DNA of 64,000 bases from Fragum whitleyi (lineage: Eukaryota > Mollusca > Bivalvia > Cardiida > Cardiidae): the NCBI GenBank assembly GCA_948146395.1, contig OX411543.1, forward strand, positions 22,945,026 through 23,009,025, in the 5' to 3' direction. The position numbers and the translations under genes were made by a program. Below are positions 54,753-64,000 of this stretch, one piece after another. The notes beneath the pieces are model-generated. The model did not search any database, was not told where the DNA came from, and worked only from the letters and a program-made list of their open reading frames with translations. The first letter of the stretch is position 1. Every line of letters begins with the position of its first letter.

Positions 54753-56773
54753 TAAATGCAATATACATAGATTTGTACTATTTTTTCGACTTTTCATATC
54801 GTTACCCGCATTATTCGTGCAAAAGCACTTCAAATCAACTTGTTTCCGCTCAAAAAGTTGTTATATATACTATTTGAATGGGAAGTCAAGCAAAAAGGGG
54901 CCATCTGACACTTTTTCATATACTTTTTAGACCTAAAACCCACTGTTAGATCGCCATTTTGCACCTTTTTGCACATACGTTTCTTGTTTATTTCTTTCTT
55001 TCTTTGCCTCCTTTGACTAAATCTGAAAGGAAATAACATTTTCAAAGACGTTAGACTGCAAATTGACGCAAATAATCCAACCAATCAATATCAAGCATAG
55101 TTTTATAAGTGCAGTATAAATAATCGGGACTCTCTAGGAAGGGGGGGGGGGTGGGGTCAGGCGCAAGGGTTTTTTGCTTAATTTCTGCAAAAAATTATGA
55201 TACATTTGGTTTTATAATACTAGCAAAGTTGATAAATATATTTGAGCGTGTAAAGCTGCTCTTAAAAGGCAATTATTTTCATCAAAATGCGCCATTTTGG
55301 CGAATATAAATTAGAAAATCACTCTCAATAATCGAAACGATAGGGGCTAATTTAAGCCAAAAATCGTTATCAGGTGTTTTTAAAAGCGACATTTTGATTG
55401 TTTATTGTAAATTGTGACGCGAAAGAGATATTTCTTGTTAAAAAATGCGGGTTAGGTTATATTTTTGCGTTGTTTGGCTGCTTTATAAAGCAATAAGCCA
55501 CTTTTTTCGAATTGCATCGGGCAAAGGGTTATCTGTTTGTATGTCTAAACCTATTCGACCAAATACCTAAAAACGTTAAGCAGCAGTCTGTTACATATTT
55601 CTGCATGTGAATATGATATAAAAACGATAGTTAGGAGATAAAAAAGCGGTAATTAGTTACAATTAAATGTCATAGTAATAAAAAGTAAAATCCAATTTTT
55701 ATAAAGATAAGGGTTATTTTACGCCCAGATTTCTTAGAAATGGATCTTAAAACCTGAATTTGGTACTATACTGTATCCTGTCAACAGGACGGGATATGTA
55801 CGAGTAGAAACCGCTACTTTGATTATATCTAAACTCCAATCGGCAGCTTTCTAGGGCGGAAAACAGCGCTTTGTGAATCGGCTAGTGATAAGGGTTATCA
55901 TTACATTTACAAAAAACTATTTGACCAAATGCTATCAAACTTGCAGAAAAAAGTGTAGAATATTTATCCGCAAAAGAAAATAATAATTGCAAGCAATTCT
56001 GATAATAAAAATATATAATTTGATGTAATTCTTTCAGCAAACGCGTTTAAATAAGTCTAAGGATAAGGGTTATTTCCACATAAAATACAATTTATTACTT
56101 AAATTTTTAGGAAAATCTGGCATGAAAAAAATAGTTACAGACTGTAAGACAGTGTGATCAGAACATTGGGTCGATTAAGCTATAAAATGATAGCACAACG
56201 CATAGTTCCGCACGCATATGTGTATTATTTAGTCCCAGCGGTGACAAGGATAAGGGCCTATTTTCTCCTTATCTATTTCACCGAATCCATTAATTTTTTT
56301 CTATGAAGGTCAACAATATTTAGTTGCGTCAGTTGTTATATGATTTACGATTGATTGTTTAAAAAAAATGATCACGATCACTAAAAGATGTCAAAAAATG
56401 CTAATTTTCGGGTAAGGATAAGGGTTATGTGTAACGGAAGTTAATTACGGGTAGAAGGAACTGATTTTCGAGTACATAACAATTTTAAAAAATATTAAGA
56501 ATAAACCGCTGAAGTATAAAATGTCAAGTAATAGAGTCTAAATTGCACCCATACTCCACTATTCAATTTCGAAAAGAAGTGATTTTACAGGCAGAGTTTT
56601 CTAGCCCAACTCTTTTTCTGTGTGAATTTCCGTTGCCCGAGTAAAGGGATATGGCCATATCTCAGTACGTATATTACATGACCGGCTGAAACTTTCCAAA
56701 ATTTTCAGAATAAGATATTTCTATATTTTGATGCTTAAAGAATGAATTTAATGAACATTTTATTTTCTCTTTA
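54753..56773. other. Non-coding interior with regularly spaced GATAAGGGTTAT motif
   Basis: The GGG of the motif falls at 55711, 55892, 56067, 56254 (GATAAGGGCCTAT) and 56422, with weaker relatives at 55526 and 56646. Spacing is 168-187 bp. The sequences between do not visibly align. A G run lies at 55141-55150. No ORF. Confidence 0.5.
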
Positions 56774-57233
56774 GGTTACAGGGAACCATTACAATCTCCC
56801 GCCATCTGTCACATTTTGTCCAGGGAATTAACGGTGAAGTAAACAAAGATAAGGGCGGCCTCTGATTGGTCCATAATGGATAAAGATCATATCTAATCAT
56901 TTATTTTCGGAAATTTATATTGTTTCTATAAGTTTGATACAAAAAGTTAGAGGTGAGAGTCTATTTCGGGTCTTGAGAGGCATTTTCTAGACATCGGGGT
57001 ATTTTCCGGAACCGACTGCGAAAAACGGTGGGTGGGGAGGGTTATCTTAAAAATGACGTCATTACTCATTGAAAAAATGGATCATGCTATATTCAAAATG
57101 GTCTATTTGGATGTGCGACAGATTTTTCTTTAATTTGATATAAGGCTTGACTTCCCGTCAATTTTTGGGGATGAGCTATATAGGCTTTTGTTATAATGGC
57201 CGACAACGGGAAATGTAATAGTTCCCTGTAACC
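56774..57233. repeat. Terminal direct repeat 2 (460 bp)
   Basis: Identical by eye to 54293-54752 over its whole length, with the same motifs (CRE at about 57054-57061). Confidence 0.85.
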
Positions 57234-58475
57234 TAATTGGAATATTGATAATGATCAAATGAGACGAATAAATGTTTGTATAATGTGTAAAGTATTTCGC
57301 GAACGTATTGTAATTCTGACCAAAGAGCAGACGCACTTGTAAAGCTATAAAGGCAATGTTTAATACACATTTAGGTTACATTCTCCATCTCGACAATCTA
57401 AGGAATTAAAAAAATACGTAAAGGGTTCATATGGAAGAAAAGACAAGAAGCTTATAACATAACATAACATAACATAAGTTCTATTCATATGACTTGAACG
57501 AAATCGTTCATCGTACAATATAGTGAATGCTACTTATAATTGAGTTTTCAAGTCATTCTTAGACTGGTCATGAGGAAACATGCAGATATGAACATGTCAA
57601 AAGGGTCATACACACGTACATGCACAAATTCATTTATTTACGACAAGCTGGTGGCAGAAATTATTCATTTGCGACAAGCTGATGGTAGAAATTCAAGACA
57701 AATATGAAGCGGAACTTTTATATCTTTATTGAAAACTGAAACGCTGTCATACGACACGCTGTGAACTCGCTGGCAACGCGCTAGACACACACTCAGTACG
57801 CTGAAGACACGCTATGCACACCTTAACCGTACGCTGGAGACACGCTAGAAGCACGTTAAACTTTGGGCGAACGCGTTTCTAGCGTGCCCGTAGCGTTAGT
57901 GAACGAGCTCCTAGCGTTTCTCTAGCGTGCTGAGCGTGTTCGGAACGTGTGCGGAGCGTATTCCAACACGTTCGGCACACGCTGAGGAATTTTGTTCATG
58001 CACAAAATTTTATGAAATACTCTGTGTGTCGTAACGTGTGCCAACGTGTTACAGCGTGCCATAAGCGTGTGCGGAACGTGTCCATAGCGTACCCGACGTG
58101 TTCGCAGCGTGTTATAAAAATTCCAACACGTTCCGCACACGCTGGCTTAAGGTGTGACAGTCCTATTACAAGCATAAAACCCGGGGCGTAAAAGGTGAAA
58201 ACATGGATAGGAGTTATTGAGTGACTAAATGACAACGATAAAATTTCTCATCATTCAACAGATTAAGTAAGAGACAGAACAGTCCACTTGAAACTTGAAA
58301 AAAAGACACGCTAATTCATTAATTCATTCTTTCAATTACCGTGAAAAGTTCCATGAAAAGTTCAAGGGCGACTCAAAATTCTTTACAGATGTTTGAAAAT
58401 GATTTCCATCAATATCCAAATTTTCATTATAGCGATTAATTAACTTGTATCGTAAACAGATTTTTACAAAGGATA

Positions 58476-58852
58476 CATTTAATGATATCATGAAATTGTC
58501 ACTCGCGTCGTTGGAAACTAAATTAGCGTTCCAGTCACTCATTCAAAGCACTCAAACCGTTCAAAAATATTTTGAACACATTAAAAAAGTCCATGAACTG
58601 CATTCAAATTGCTTGAATTTGGAAGTGTCTGATTGGTTAGTGAAGACATAGAAATCCATAGGGAGAAGCTGTTTGTATATTTTATTAAAAGGAGTTTATG
58701 AGTATCACTAATTTCGTTTATTATCTTTGCTAAATTGTATTACCTCCCTTACCTTCAATCATTATTCATCCCAATCATTCAATTCCACTCAATTTCAATC
58801 CAAATTCGTTCCTAAATCAATTATCTAGTCATTTTTGCAATATCATAAACTG
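58476..58852 (-). mobile_element. 437 bp-family MITE, diverged copy
   Basis: TA at 58474-58475. The terminus CATTTAATGATATCATGAAA aligns without gaps to the standard end. The right end is degraded (ATCATAAACTG). Interior shared loosely with 37250-37677. Confidence 0.6.
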
Positions 58853-59301
58853 AGATACGCGTGTCAACATCTCAATTTTGCAAACTCGTCTCATTTTACT
58901 GTGACAGTGAACTAATTTTTCAAAATCGTGCTTAGCAAATCGATAATTAGTCGTTATACTGTATTTTTGAAATGCTACCACTGTTAGTCACGTTTTGAAG
59001 CAGACGACTGAAACAGAAAACGTCTCTTCTTTTCAATATTGAATTATGATATTAGAAAAGTAATGATATTTCAATTCATTGTATGAAACTAAACACCACG
59101 CTGTAAAGGTATATGCAAAGCGAATCATTTAATAAATATGATAAGGTCTTTTTTAGTTTCAAACAAGATACCGGTAGCTGCGACACCCACAAACACACAC
59201 TGCATCGATATTTGACCAATACTTTAAATCACTAAAATGTTAAAAAAAAAATGAGAGAAAATAAGGGAGGCCATTTGTCATATCTAATTTAACGATTAAA
59301 T
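58853..59301. other. No feature seen
   Basis: AT-rich non-coding stretch. Confidence 0.5.
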
Positions 59302-59311
59302 AGGTCAACTG

Positions 59312-59757
59312 CATTCGGAACACCACTTGGCTAATTTCACGATCAACCTCTGATGTACATAGACGGACTACTTTTAGAAATTACGAGAAAACCTTGGAAA
59401 AACTCGATGACGTCAGATGAAATGGCTTTAGCCCTCGAAACTGGGGGTAAAAACATTCGACGTCGCCAACTCTACTCGTTAACGTCACTGACGTGAAACC
59501 ACCGTATCCTAATATAAATATCTTTAGATTCTTAAATGACGGCTGAAAAAAATCTTAATTTTTGAGAATGATTCGTCACTCTAAAAAGTTAAGACTTTTC
59601 AGCCGTTATTTACTGTAAAAGATATAAATCTACATTGCTTTTTTTCTTACACTGTTTCCGCCTAACAAAATGCACGTTTTTGTTACATATCCATCCGCCT
59701 AACATACATCCGAGGGACTTTTCATTTTACGAAAAAGTCCGAGCGATGTTCCGAATG
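59312..59757 (-). mobile_element. MULE-like MITE, copy 2 (446 bp) with perfect 10 bp target duplication
   Basis: AGGTCAACTG at 59302-59311 is repeated exactly at 59758-59767. Ends CATTCGGAACACCACTTGG and CCGAGCGATGTTCCGAATG. Central hairpin near 59535-59612 (GACGGCTGAAAA and TTTTCAGCCGTTA). Reads as the reverse complement of 10867-11316. Confidence 0.88.
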
Positions 59758-59767
59758 AGGTCAACTG

Positions 59768-60149
59768 GTGATTGACCGAGAGGCGATCAATCATTTCTAA
59801 AACGACCCCTTAAGTATGGCACGATACATTAGCGAATCATGAGTCAAAGTTAGTTTCTGTATAATATATCTTCAGTTATTTTCACCCAACCCTCAAAGTT
59901 TTACCAACGCAAAGATCTGAGATTTATATATCATTGTCTTATGGAAAACCGATGTATTTCATACCATTTACAGCAGAAATGCTTTCACTTTTATGTTTCG
60001 GCGTCAACTCTTTTTCTGAATTTATTCCTTGGAAAACATGCATGAGGTCGAATGTAAACTATGGTATAAGCATCATTGCAATAACCTCTTCTATTTACTT
60101 CTTTCCCTTTGACAAAAAAAAAAGAACAGAAAAAAGAAAAAAGAAAAAG
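59768..60149. other. No feature seen
   Basis: Non-coding; A-rich run at 60112-60150. Confidence 0.5.
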
Positions 60150-60440
60150 AGATATTGACTGAAAAAATAGACATTGAATGAATTCGTTGAGCGAGTTTTG
60201 AATGAAATTAAAGGAAAGCATTGTTTTTTTCGTTCATTTTGGATAACAATAGCGACTTTTTACCTCCTTATCTAAATCTACGAACTTTCCAATTGGTGTG
60301 TCTTTACGGACCATTCAGAAGGTCGAAAGTCCATAGTCGCCAAACAATCGTGAAATAATTATATAAAATTCAAAGAAATGCTGATCGTTTTGAATGATGA
60401 ACTATAAAATTTATTGAATTCAAAACCTTTTGAGTGACAG
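60150..60440. repeat. Decayed relative of the 437 bp MITE family
   Basis: Keeps GAGCGAGTTTTGAATGAAAT and a TTTTACCTCCTTATCT block in the expected order, but lacks recognisable termini. It also resembles the interior of 39389-39806 (GTCTTTACGGACCATTCAGA). Confidence 0.4.
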
Positions 60441-60449
60441 CATGGAATA

Positions 60450-60869
60450 CAGTTAACAACATCGTGAAATTCACAAGGTGAATGATTTTGGACTTACTTA
60501 GGAATGAAATTGATTGAGTGTGTGAAGCGAGTTTAGGGTGCATTTAATGGGAGGTAATCCTATATCGCAAACTTTGTTCAGGATGAACAAAATTATCGAT
60601 ATTGATTACCTCCCTTTAATAAAATATGCATACAAGTTCTAAAGATAGCTTTCTATTTATTCAAGAACCTATTAGAGACTTACAATTTGAATTATGCCAG
60701 TGAAATTGCGATTTTTTCTAGCTGTATTTATTTAATGACGTTGTTGATTCTATCTTTTTCAGTGAGTTTTAGCGTTTTTGAATGAGTGTATGGAACGAAT
60801 GAATGGAGCGCTAAGCGAGTGATTGTGAATGGTTTTGTCCGAGATGAATATCAATTTTGATTTAATTTG
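60450..60869 (+). mobile_element. 437 bp-family MITE, complete copy
   Basis: TA at 60448-60449 and 60870-60871. Starts CAGTTAACAACATCGTGAAA. The right end is degraded (GATTTAATTTG). A second partial copy of the right arm follows at about 60885-60945. Confidence 0.8.
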
Positions 60870-60988
60870 TATGCTCTGATTAGAGCGCTGAGTGAGTGAT
60901 TTAGAGTGTTTGTGATTGAGATGAGTGTTAATCTCATAATAACAATAATGGTACCCTGTAACCCCTTCGCAGTTCATCGTTTTCCTTA

Positions 60989-62669
60989 TAGGGCTGTCAC
61001 ACCTTAACGTTTTAGCCAGCGTGTGCGGAACGTGTTGGATTTTTTATAACACGCTGCGAACACGTCGGGTACGCTATGGACACGTTCCGCACACGCTATC
61101 GGCACGCTGTAACACGTTGGCACACGTTGCGATACGCTGAGTATCTCATAAAATTTTGTGCTTGCTTAAAATTTCTCAGCGTGTGCCGAACGTGTTTGAA
61201 CACGCTCCGCACACGTTCCGAACACGCTCAGCACGCTAGAGACACGCTAGGAGCTCGTTCACTTACGCTACAGACACGCTAGAAACACGTTCGCCAAAAG
61301 TTTAACGTGCTTCGAGCGTGTCTCCAGCGTACTGGGAACGTGTGCATAGCGTGTCTTCAGCGTACTGAACTTGTGTCTAGCGCGTTGCCAGCGAGTTCAC
61401 AGCGTGTTTCTGGCGTTTCAGTTTTCAATGAAAATATAAAAGTTTCGCTGCATGTTTGTCTTGAATTTCTACCATCAGCTTCTCGTAAATAATTTAATTT
61501 GTGCATGTACGTGTGTATGACCCCTTTGACATGTTCATATCTGCATGTTTCCTCATGACCAGTCTAAAAATGACTTGAAAACTCGATTTTAAAAGCATTC
61601 TCTATATTTGACGCTGAACGATTTCGTTCAAGTCATATAAATAAAACTTATGTTATGTTATGTTATGTTATGTTATAAGCCGTTTGTCTTTTCTTCCATA
61701 TAATTCCTTTACGGATTTTCTTAATTCCTTAGATTGTCGAGGTGGAGAATGTAGCCTAAATGTGCATTAAGCATTGCGTTTATAGCTTTACAAGTGCGTC
61801 TGCTCTTTGGTTAGAATAACAATACGTTCGCGAAAATACAAACATTCATTCGTTTCATTTGACCATTATCAATTTACCAAAAAGACAAGTACATTGTTGT
61901 ACCTAGTGGACATAATACAAGATGCGTTTTACTCTATTCTGCTCTGTTCAGAATATTTGATTCTATTATATGTACTACAAGTTTGATATTTGGTACATCT
62001 TTTCCCCCTTAATATAGGACTAGCTATTCAAGATTAAGAGAGGTTGTGGAAAGTCATGCCCTACATGGTAGAGCATATGGAGGAAGAAAGGAGTGCATTA
62101 TGACAAGTAGTTCCTTACCCTTTCGCAATATTTTTCGAGTGAAAAGTACTAGAAGCTTTAATCAGCCTGTAATCTTATAAGTTTGTTATATGCATATTTT
62201 CCTATGTAACAGGTGCCAGTGTATTTTTCTTTTCGTCTTTTCCTATTTTTCTTTTACATGAACCAACATACTTTGAATTTGAATATGCGTAGTGGCCGGT
62301 GGCCTGTTTATATATTAAAAGAATGAATTTAAAGTGGTAATTTCTTGCAGAATTTATATTTACATCCAAAACACGCTGCGAACACGTTATAACACGCTAG
62401 AAGCGCGTTACAAGCACGCTAAGCACGTTCTGAGGACGTTACAAGAACGTTGGACGCACGCTCAAGAACGTTGGTATACGCTGACATACGCTATCAACAC
62501 GTTCTGGACACGTTTCTCACGCGTTACTCACACGTTAAACGCTACAAGCGCGTCGTGAATTGACAAAAAGAAAATGTAGGTCAGCGTATGCCGACGTTTT
62601 GCGGACTTAGTCGTTTTCTCAAACGCGTTAGGCACACGCTGGCTAAAACGTTGAGATGTGACAGGGCCA
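60989..62669 (-). mobile_element. Phased-array element, copy 2 (1.68 kb, uninterrupted)
   Basis: Ends TAGGGCTGTCACACC and GTGACAGGGCCA. Both are followed inward by an ACGTTTTAGCCAGCGTGTGC-type block. Flanks are TTA (60986-60988) and TAA (62670-62672). In the right subterminal zone ACGYT or GCGTT words start at 62373, 62384, 62394, 62405, 62416, 62425, 62436, 62447, 62458, 62468, 62478, 62488, 62499, 62510, 62521 and 62532. The mean spacing is about 10.6 bp. The left zone shows the same at 61051-61134 and 61202-61287, then switches strand. An ATGTT pentamer run lies at 61650-61676. Non-coding; superfamily unknown. Confidence 0.85.
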
Positions 62670-62765
62670 TAAAGGTCTTTATCGTGGCCCTTAACATTTT
62701 CAACAACTTCAAACTACTAAACTTGGAAAAAAGTATGGGGGGACGTTTGTTCCTAGAAACTGGGG

Positions 62766-62950
62766 TCGACACTTTACGCACTCCCCACATGGTCCCTTTT
62801 CGCATGACGGGTCACATTTATTTTGCTAAAAGCGAAAAAAAAAAATAAATAAATGAAAAAAAAAAAAATGGAAATGGTCCCATATTTCTGTGTTAACATT
62901 TAACATCCATACAATATATATGTGACCCGTCGCGCGAAAAGGGACCACCT
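62766..62950. repeat. Inverted repeat with GTGACCCGTC arms
   Basis: The left arm (about 62786-62817, ATGGTCCCTTTTCGCATGAC) is inverted at 62919-62950 with changes, around an A-rich loop. A direct partial copy (GATCGACACTTTACGCACTT...) is at 63129-63180. Probably a MITE family. Confidence 0.55.
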
Positions 62951-63238
62951 GAGAACTCTGTAAAATGAATATTGAAAAAGATATTGGTTCTAGAACAGAC
63001 CAACCAGAGCTCGCATTTCAAAAATTCTTTCACATGAAGTTAGATTGTTTATTCTTGATTCAGAAAATCAGCAAAGTGCGAGAAGTATCAACCCTAGTCA
63101 GTCTGCGCATTCCGCGCAGTCTGACAAGGATCGACACTTTACGCACTTCCCAGATGGTCCTTTTTCGCATGACGGTTCAGATACATAAGGTCTCAATACC
63201 TAGTAAGTCTGATTTCGTGTAATTCTGGAAACAACTTC

Positions 63239-63380
63239 AACAACAACAACAAAAAAAATTATAATAATAATAACAATAGTAATAATAATTAATAGTAATA
63301 ATAAATAACAATAAAATAATATCAACAAAAACAATAATGTAAATAATAATACTGATAATAATGATGATAGTAATAACTTT
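63239..63380. repeat. AAT/AAC-rich low-complexity tract
   Basis: Impure trinucleotide-like sequence (AATAAT, AACAAC, GATAAT). Confidence 0.8.
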
Positions 63381-63443
63381 TAAAACGTGCACATTGACCA
63401 TTTCAAGTTAGACAAATATATATAAGATAGCAATTTCGATATT

Positions 63444-63545
63444 TGTCTCCCACCCATTGGAATCCTGATTTTGGATAGCAGCTGGAGGCTTAGGAAGGAA
63501 GGAATGGTTGTCTTTGTGCGAGAAATACTAGCAAGAATTAGGTAC
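63444..63545 (+). repeat. SINE body fragment next to a MITE
   Basis: GTCTCCCACCCATTGG followed by GGATAGCAGCTGGAGGC, matching the AGCAGCTGG SINE body. The MITE at 63548 lies directly after it, so the tail, if present, is beyond the window. Confidence 0.55.
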
Positions 63546-63547
63546 TA

Positions 63548-63984
63548 CAGTTAACAACATCGTGAAATTGAGAATGTGATTGATTTTGGAATGATTTATG
63601 AATGACATTGATTGAGTGTGTGGAACGAGTTTTGAGTTAAGTTAATGAGAGGTAATCCTTTATCGCGATTTTTGTTCAGGATGAACAAAATTAACGATAT
63701 TGATTACCTCCCTTTAATAAAAAATGCATACAAGTTTTATATATAGCTTTCTATTTCTTCAAGAACCTATGAGACATTAACAATTTGAAGTATGTCAGTG
63801 AATCGCGATTTTTCTCTATCAAAATGTATTTTGAATGGCGTTGTTGAATCTATATTTTTCAATTGTTTTGAGCGTTTTTGAATGGTTTGAGTGGGTGTTT
63901 AGAATGAATGAATGGAGCGCTGAGTGAGCGATTTAGAATGGGTTTTAATTGAAGTGAATTTCAATTTCACGATGTAACTAACTG
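63548..63984 (+). mobile_element. 437 bp-family MITE, complete copy
   Basis: TA at 63546-63547 and 63985-63986; exactly 437 bp. CAGTTAACAACATCGTGAAA start and GATGTAACTAACTG end. The central palindrome is largely preserved (GAGGTAATCCTTTATCGCG..GATATTGATTACCTC with changes). Confidence 0.9.
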
Positions 63985-64000
63985 TAATGAGCCGCCGAGA

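Larger units (their letters stand above)
54293..57233. mobile_element. Unclassified 2.94 kb element with 460 bp identical terminal direct repeats
   Basis: Two direct repeats (54293-54752, 56774-57233), identical by eye. Each begins GGTTACAGGGAAC and ends GTTCCCTGTAACC, so each also has inverted ends. They enclose 2.02 kb with no coding frame over 85 codons. The empty site in the other copy of the host element (near 61885) shows this block is an insertion. No TG..CA ends, primer site or purine tract is seen, and no target duplication is evident (flanks TTGT and TAAT). It could be a coding-less LTR derivative, or two copies of one MITE bracketing a segment. Confidence 0.7.
53181..58165 (+). mobile_element. 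Phased-array element, copy 1, carrying two insertions
   Basis: Ends TGGCCCTATCACGCCAGCGT and GCTTAAGGTGTGACAGTCCTA, flanked by TTA on both sides (53178-53180 and 58166-58168). Removing the SINE (53516-53822) and the direct-repeat element (54293-57233) leaves about 1.74 kb, which aligns throughout to 60989-62669 in the opposite orientation. Subterminal zones (53200-53470 and 57770-58150) are packed with ACGCT/ACGTT words or their inverses at about 10-11 bp spacing. The middle has an ATAAC pentamer run (57458-57477). Peptides predicted here are artefacts of the repeats. No transposase. Confidence 0.8.

Noticed and set aside
57922..58235. Frames rich in Arg, His and Thr across 57922-58235 and 61076-61492
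   Set aside because: They arise from the ACGYT arrays at element ends, which are open in several frames at once.
60989..62560. Phased ACGYT array as a replication-origin iteron cluster
   Set aside because: The arrays lie symmetrically at both ends of a bounded, duplicated element, so a transposon end function is more likely than an origin.

Overview
The window reads as AT-rich, repeat-dominated DNA from a metazoan, most plausibly a marine mollusc such as a bivalve. That placement is inference. It rests on a Gmr1-type LTR retrotransposon, several Helentron-like (HINE/pearl-type) elements with central tandem arrays, tRNA-derived SINEs with two different bodies, and tandem repeats rich in AAGGTCA-like words. 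I found no convincing host protein-coding gene, rRNA or functional tRNA. Every protein-level signal belongs to a transposable element. There are no prokaryotic features.

Layout. 1-3464: 3' part of a non-LTR retrotransposon (endonuclease end, reverse transcriptase, C-terminal zinc motif, TGAA tail). 3480-4165: tandem array of about 165 bp units. 5316-5685: antisense 3' stub of an RTE-type LINE. 6800-16206: copies of a Tc1/mariner-type MITE of about 437 bp, including one copy nested inside another, plus SINEs and a 450 bp MULE-like element. 17344-26935: MITEs, a seven-unit HINE, a 1.2 kb foldback element with a 9 bp target duplication, a hairpin element and SINEs. 30175-36543: a nearly complete Gmr1-like Ty3/gypsy element on the minus strand with 549 bp LTRs differing at 2 positions. 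Its gene order is gag-PR-IN-RT-RNase H. 36700-52930: mixed MITEs, HINEs, a 437 bp TRIM and SINEs broken by later insertions. 53181-62669: two inverted copies of a roughly 1.7 kb non-autonomous element whose ends are long arrays of ACGYT words spaced by one DNA helical turn. One copy has been invaded by a SINE and by a 2.9 kb element with identical 460 bp terminal direct repeats. The window ends with another complete MITE.

How the parts relate. The region is a stratified insertion record. SINEs are split by MITEs and HINEs, a MITE is split by a MITE, a HINE by a hairpin element, and the phased-array element by a SINE and a direct-repeat element. Pre-insertion sites can be read from the paired copies, so relative ages follow from the window alone. 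The strongest candidates for something undescribed are the helically phased subterminal arrays (60989-62669 and 53181-58165) and the element with 460 bp identical terminal direct repeats (54293-57233).

All repeat boundaries were read by eye. Identities and counts are manual and approximate unless a precise motif position is given.
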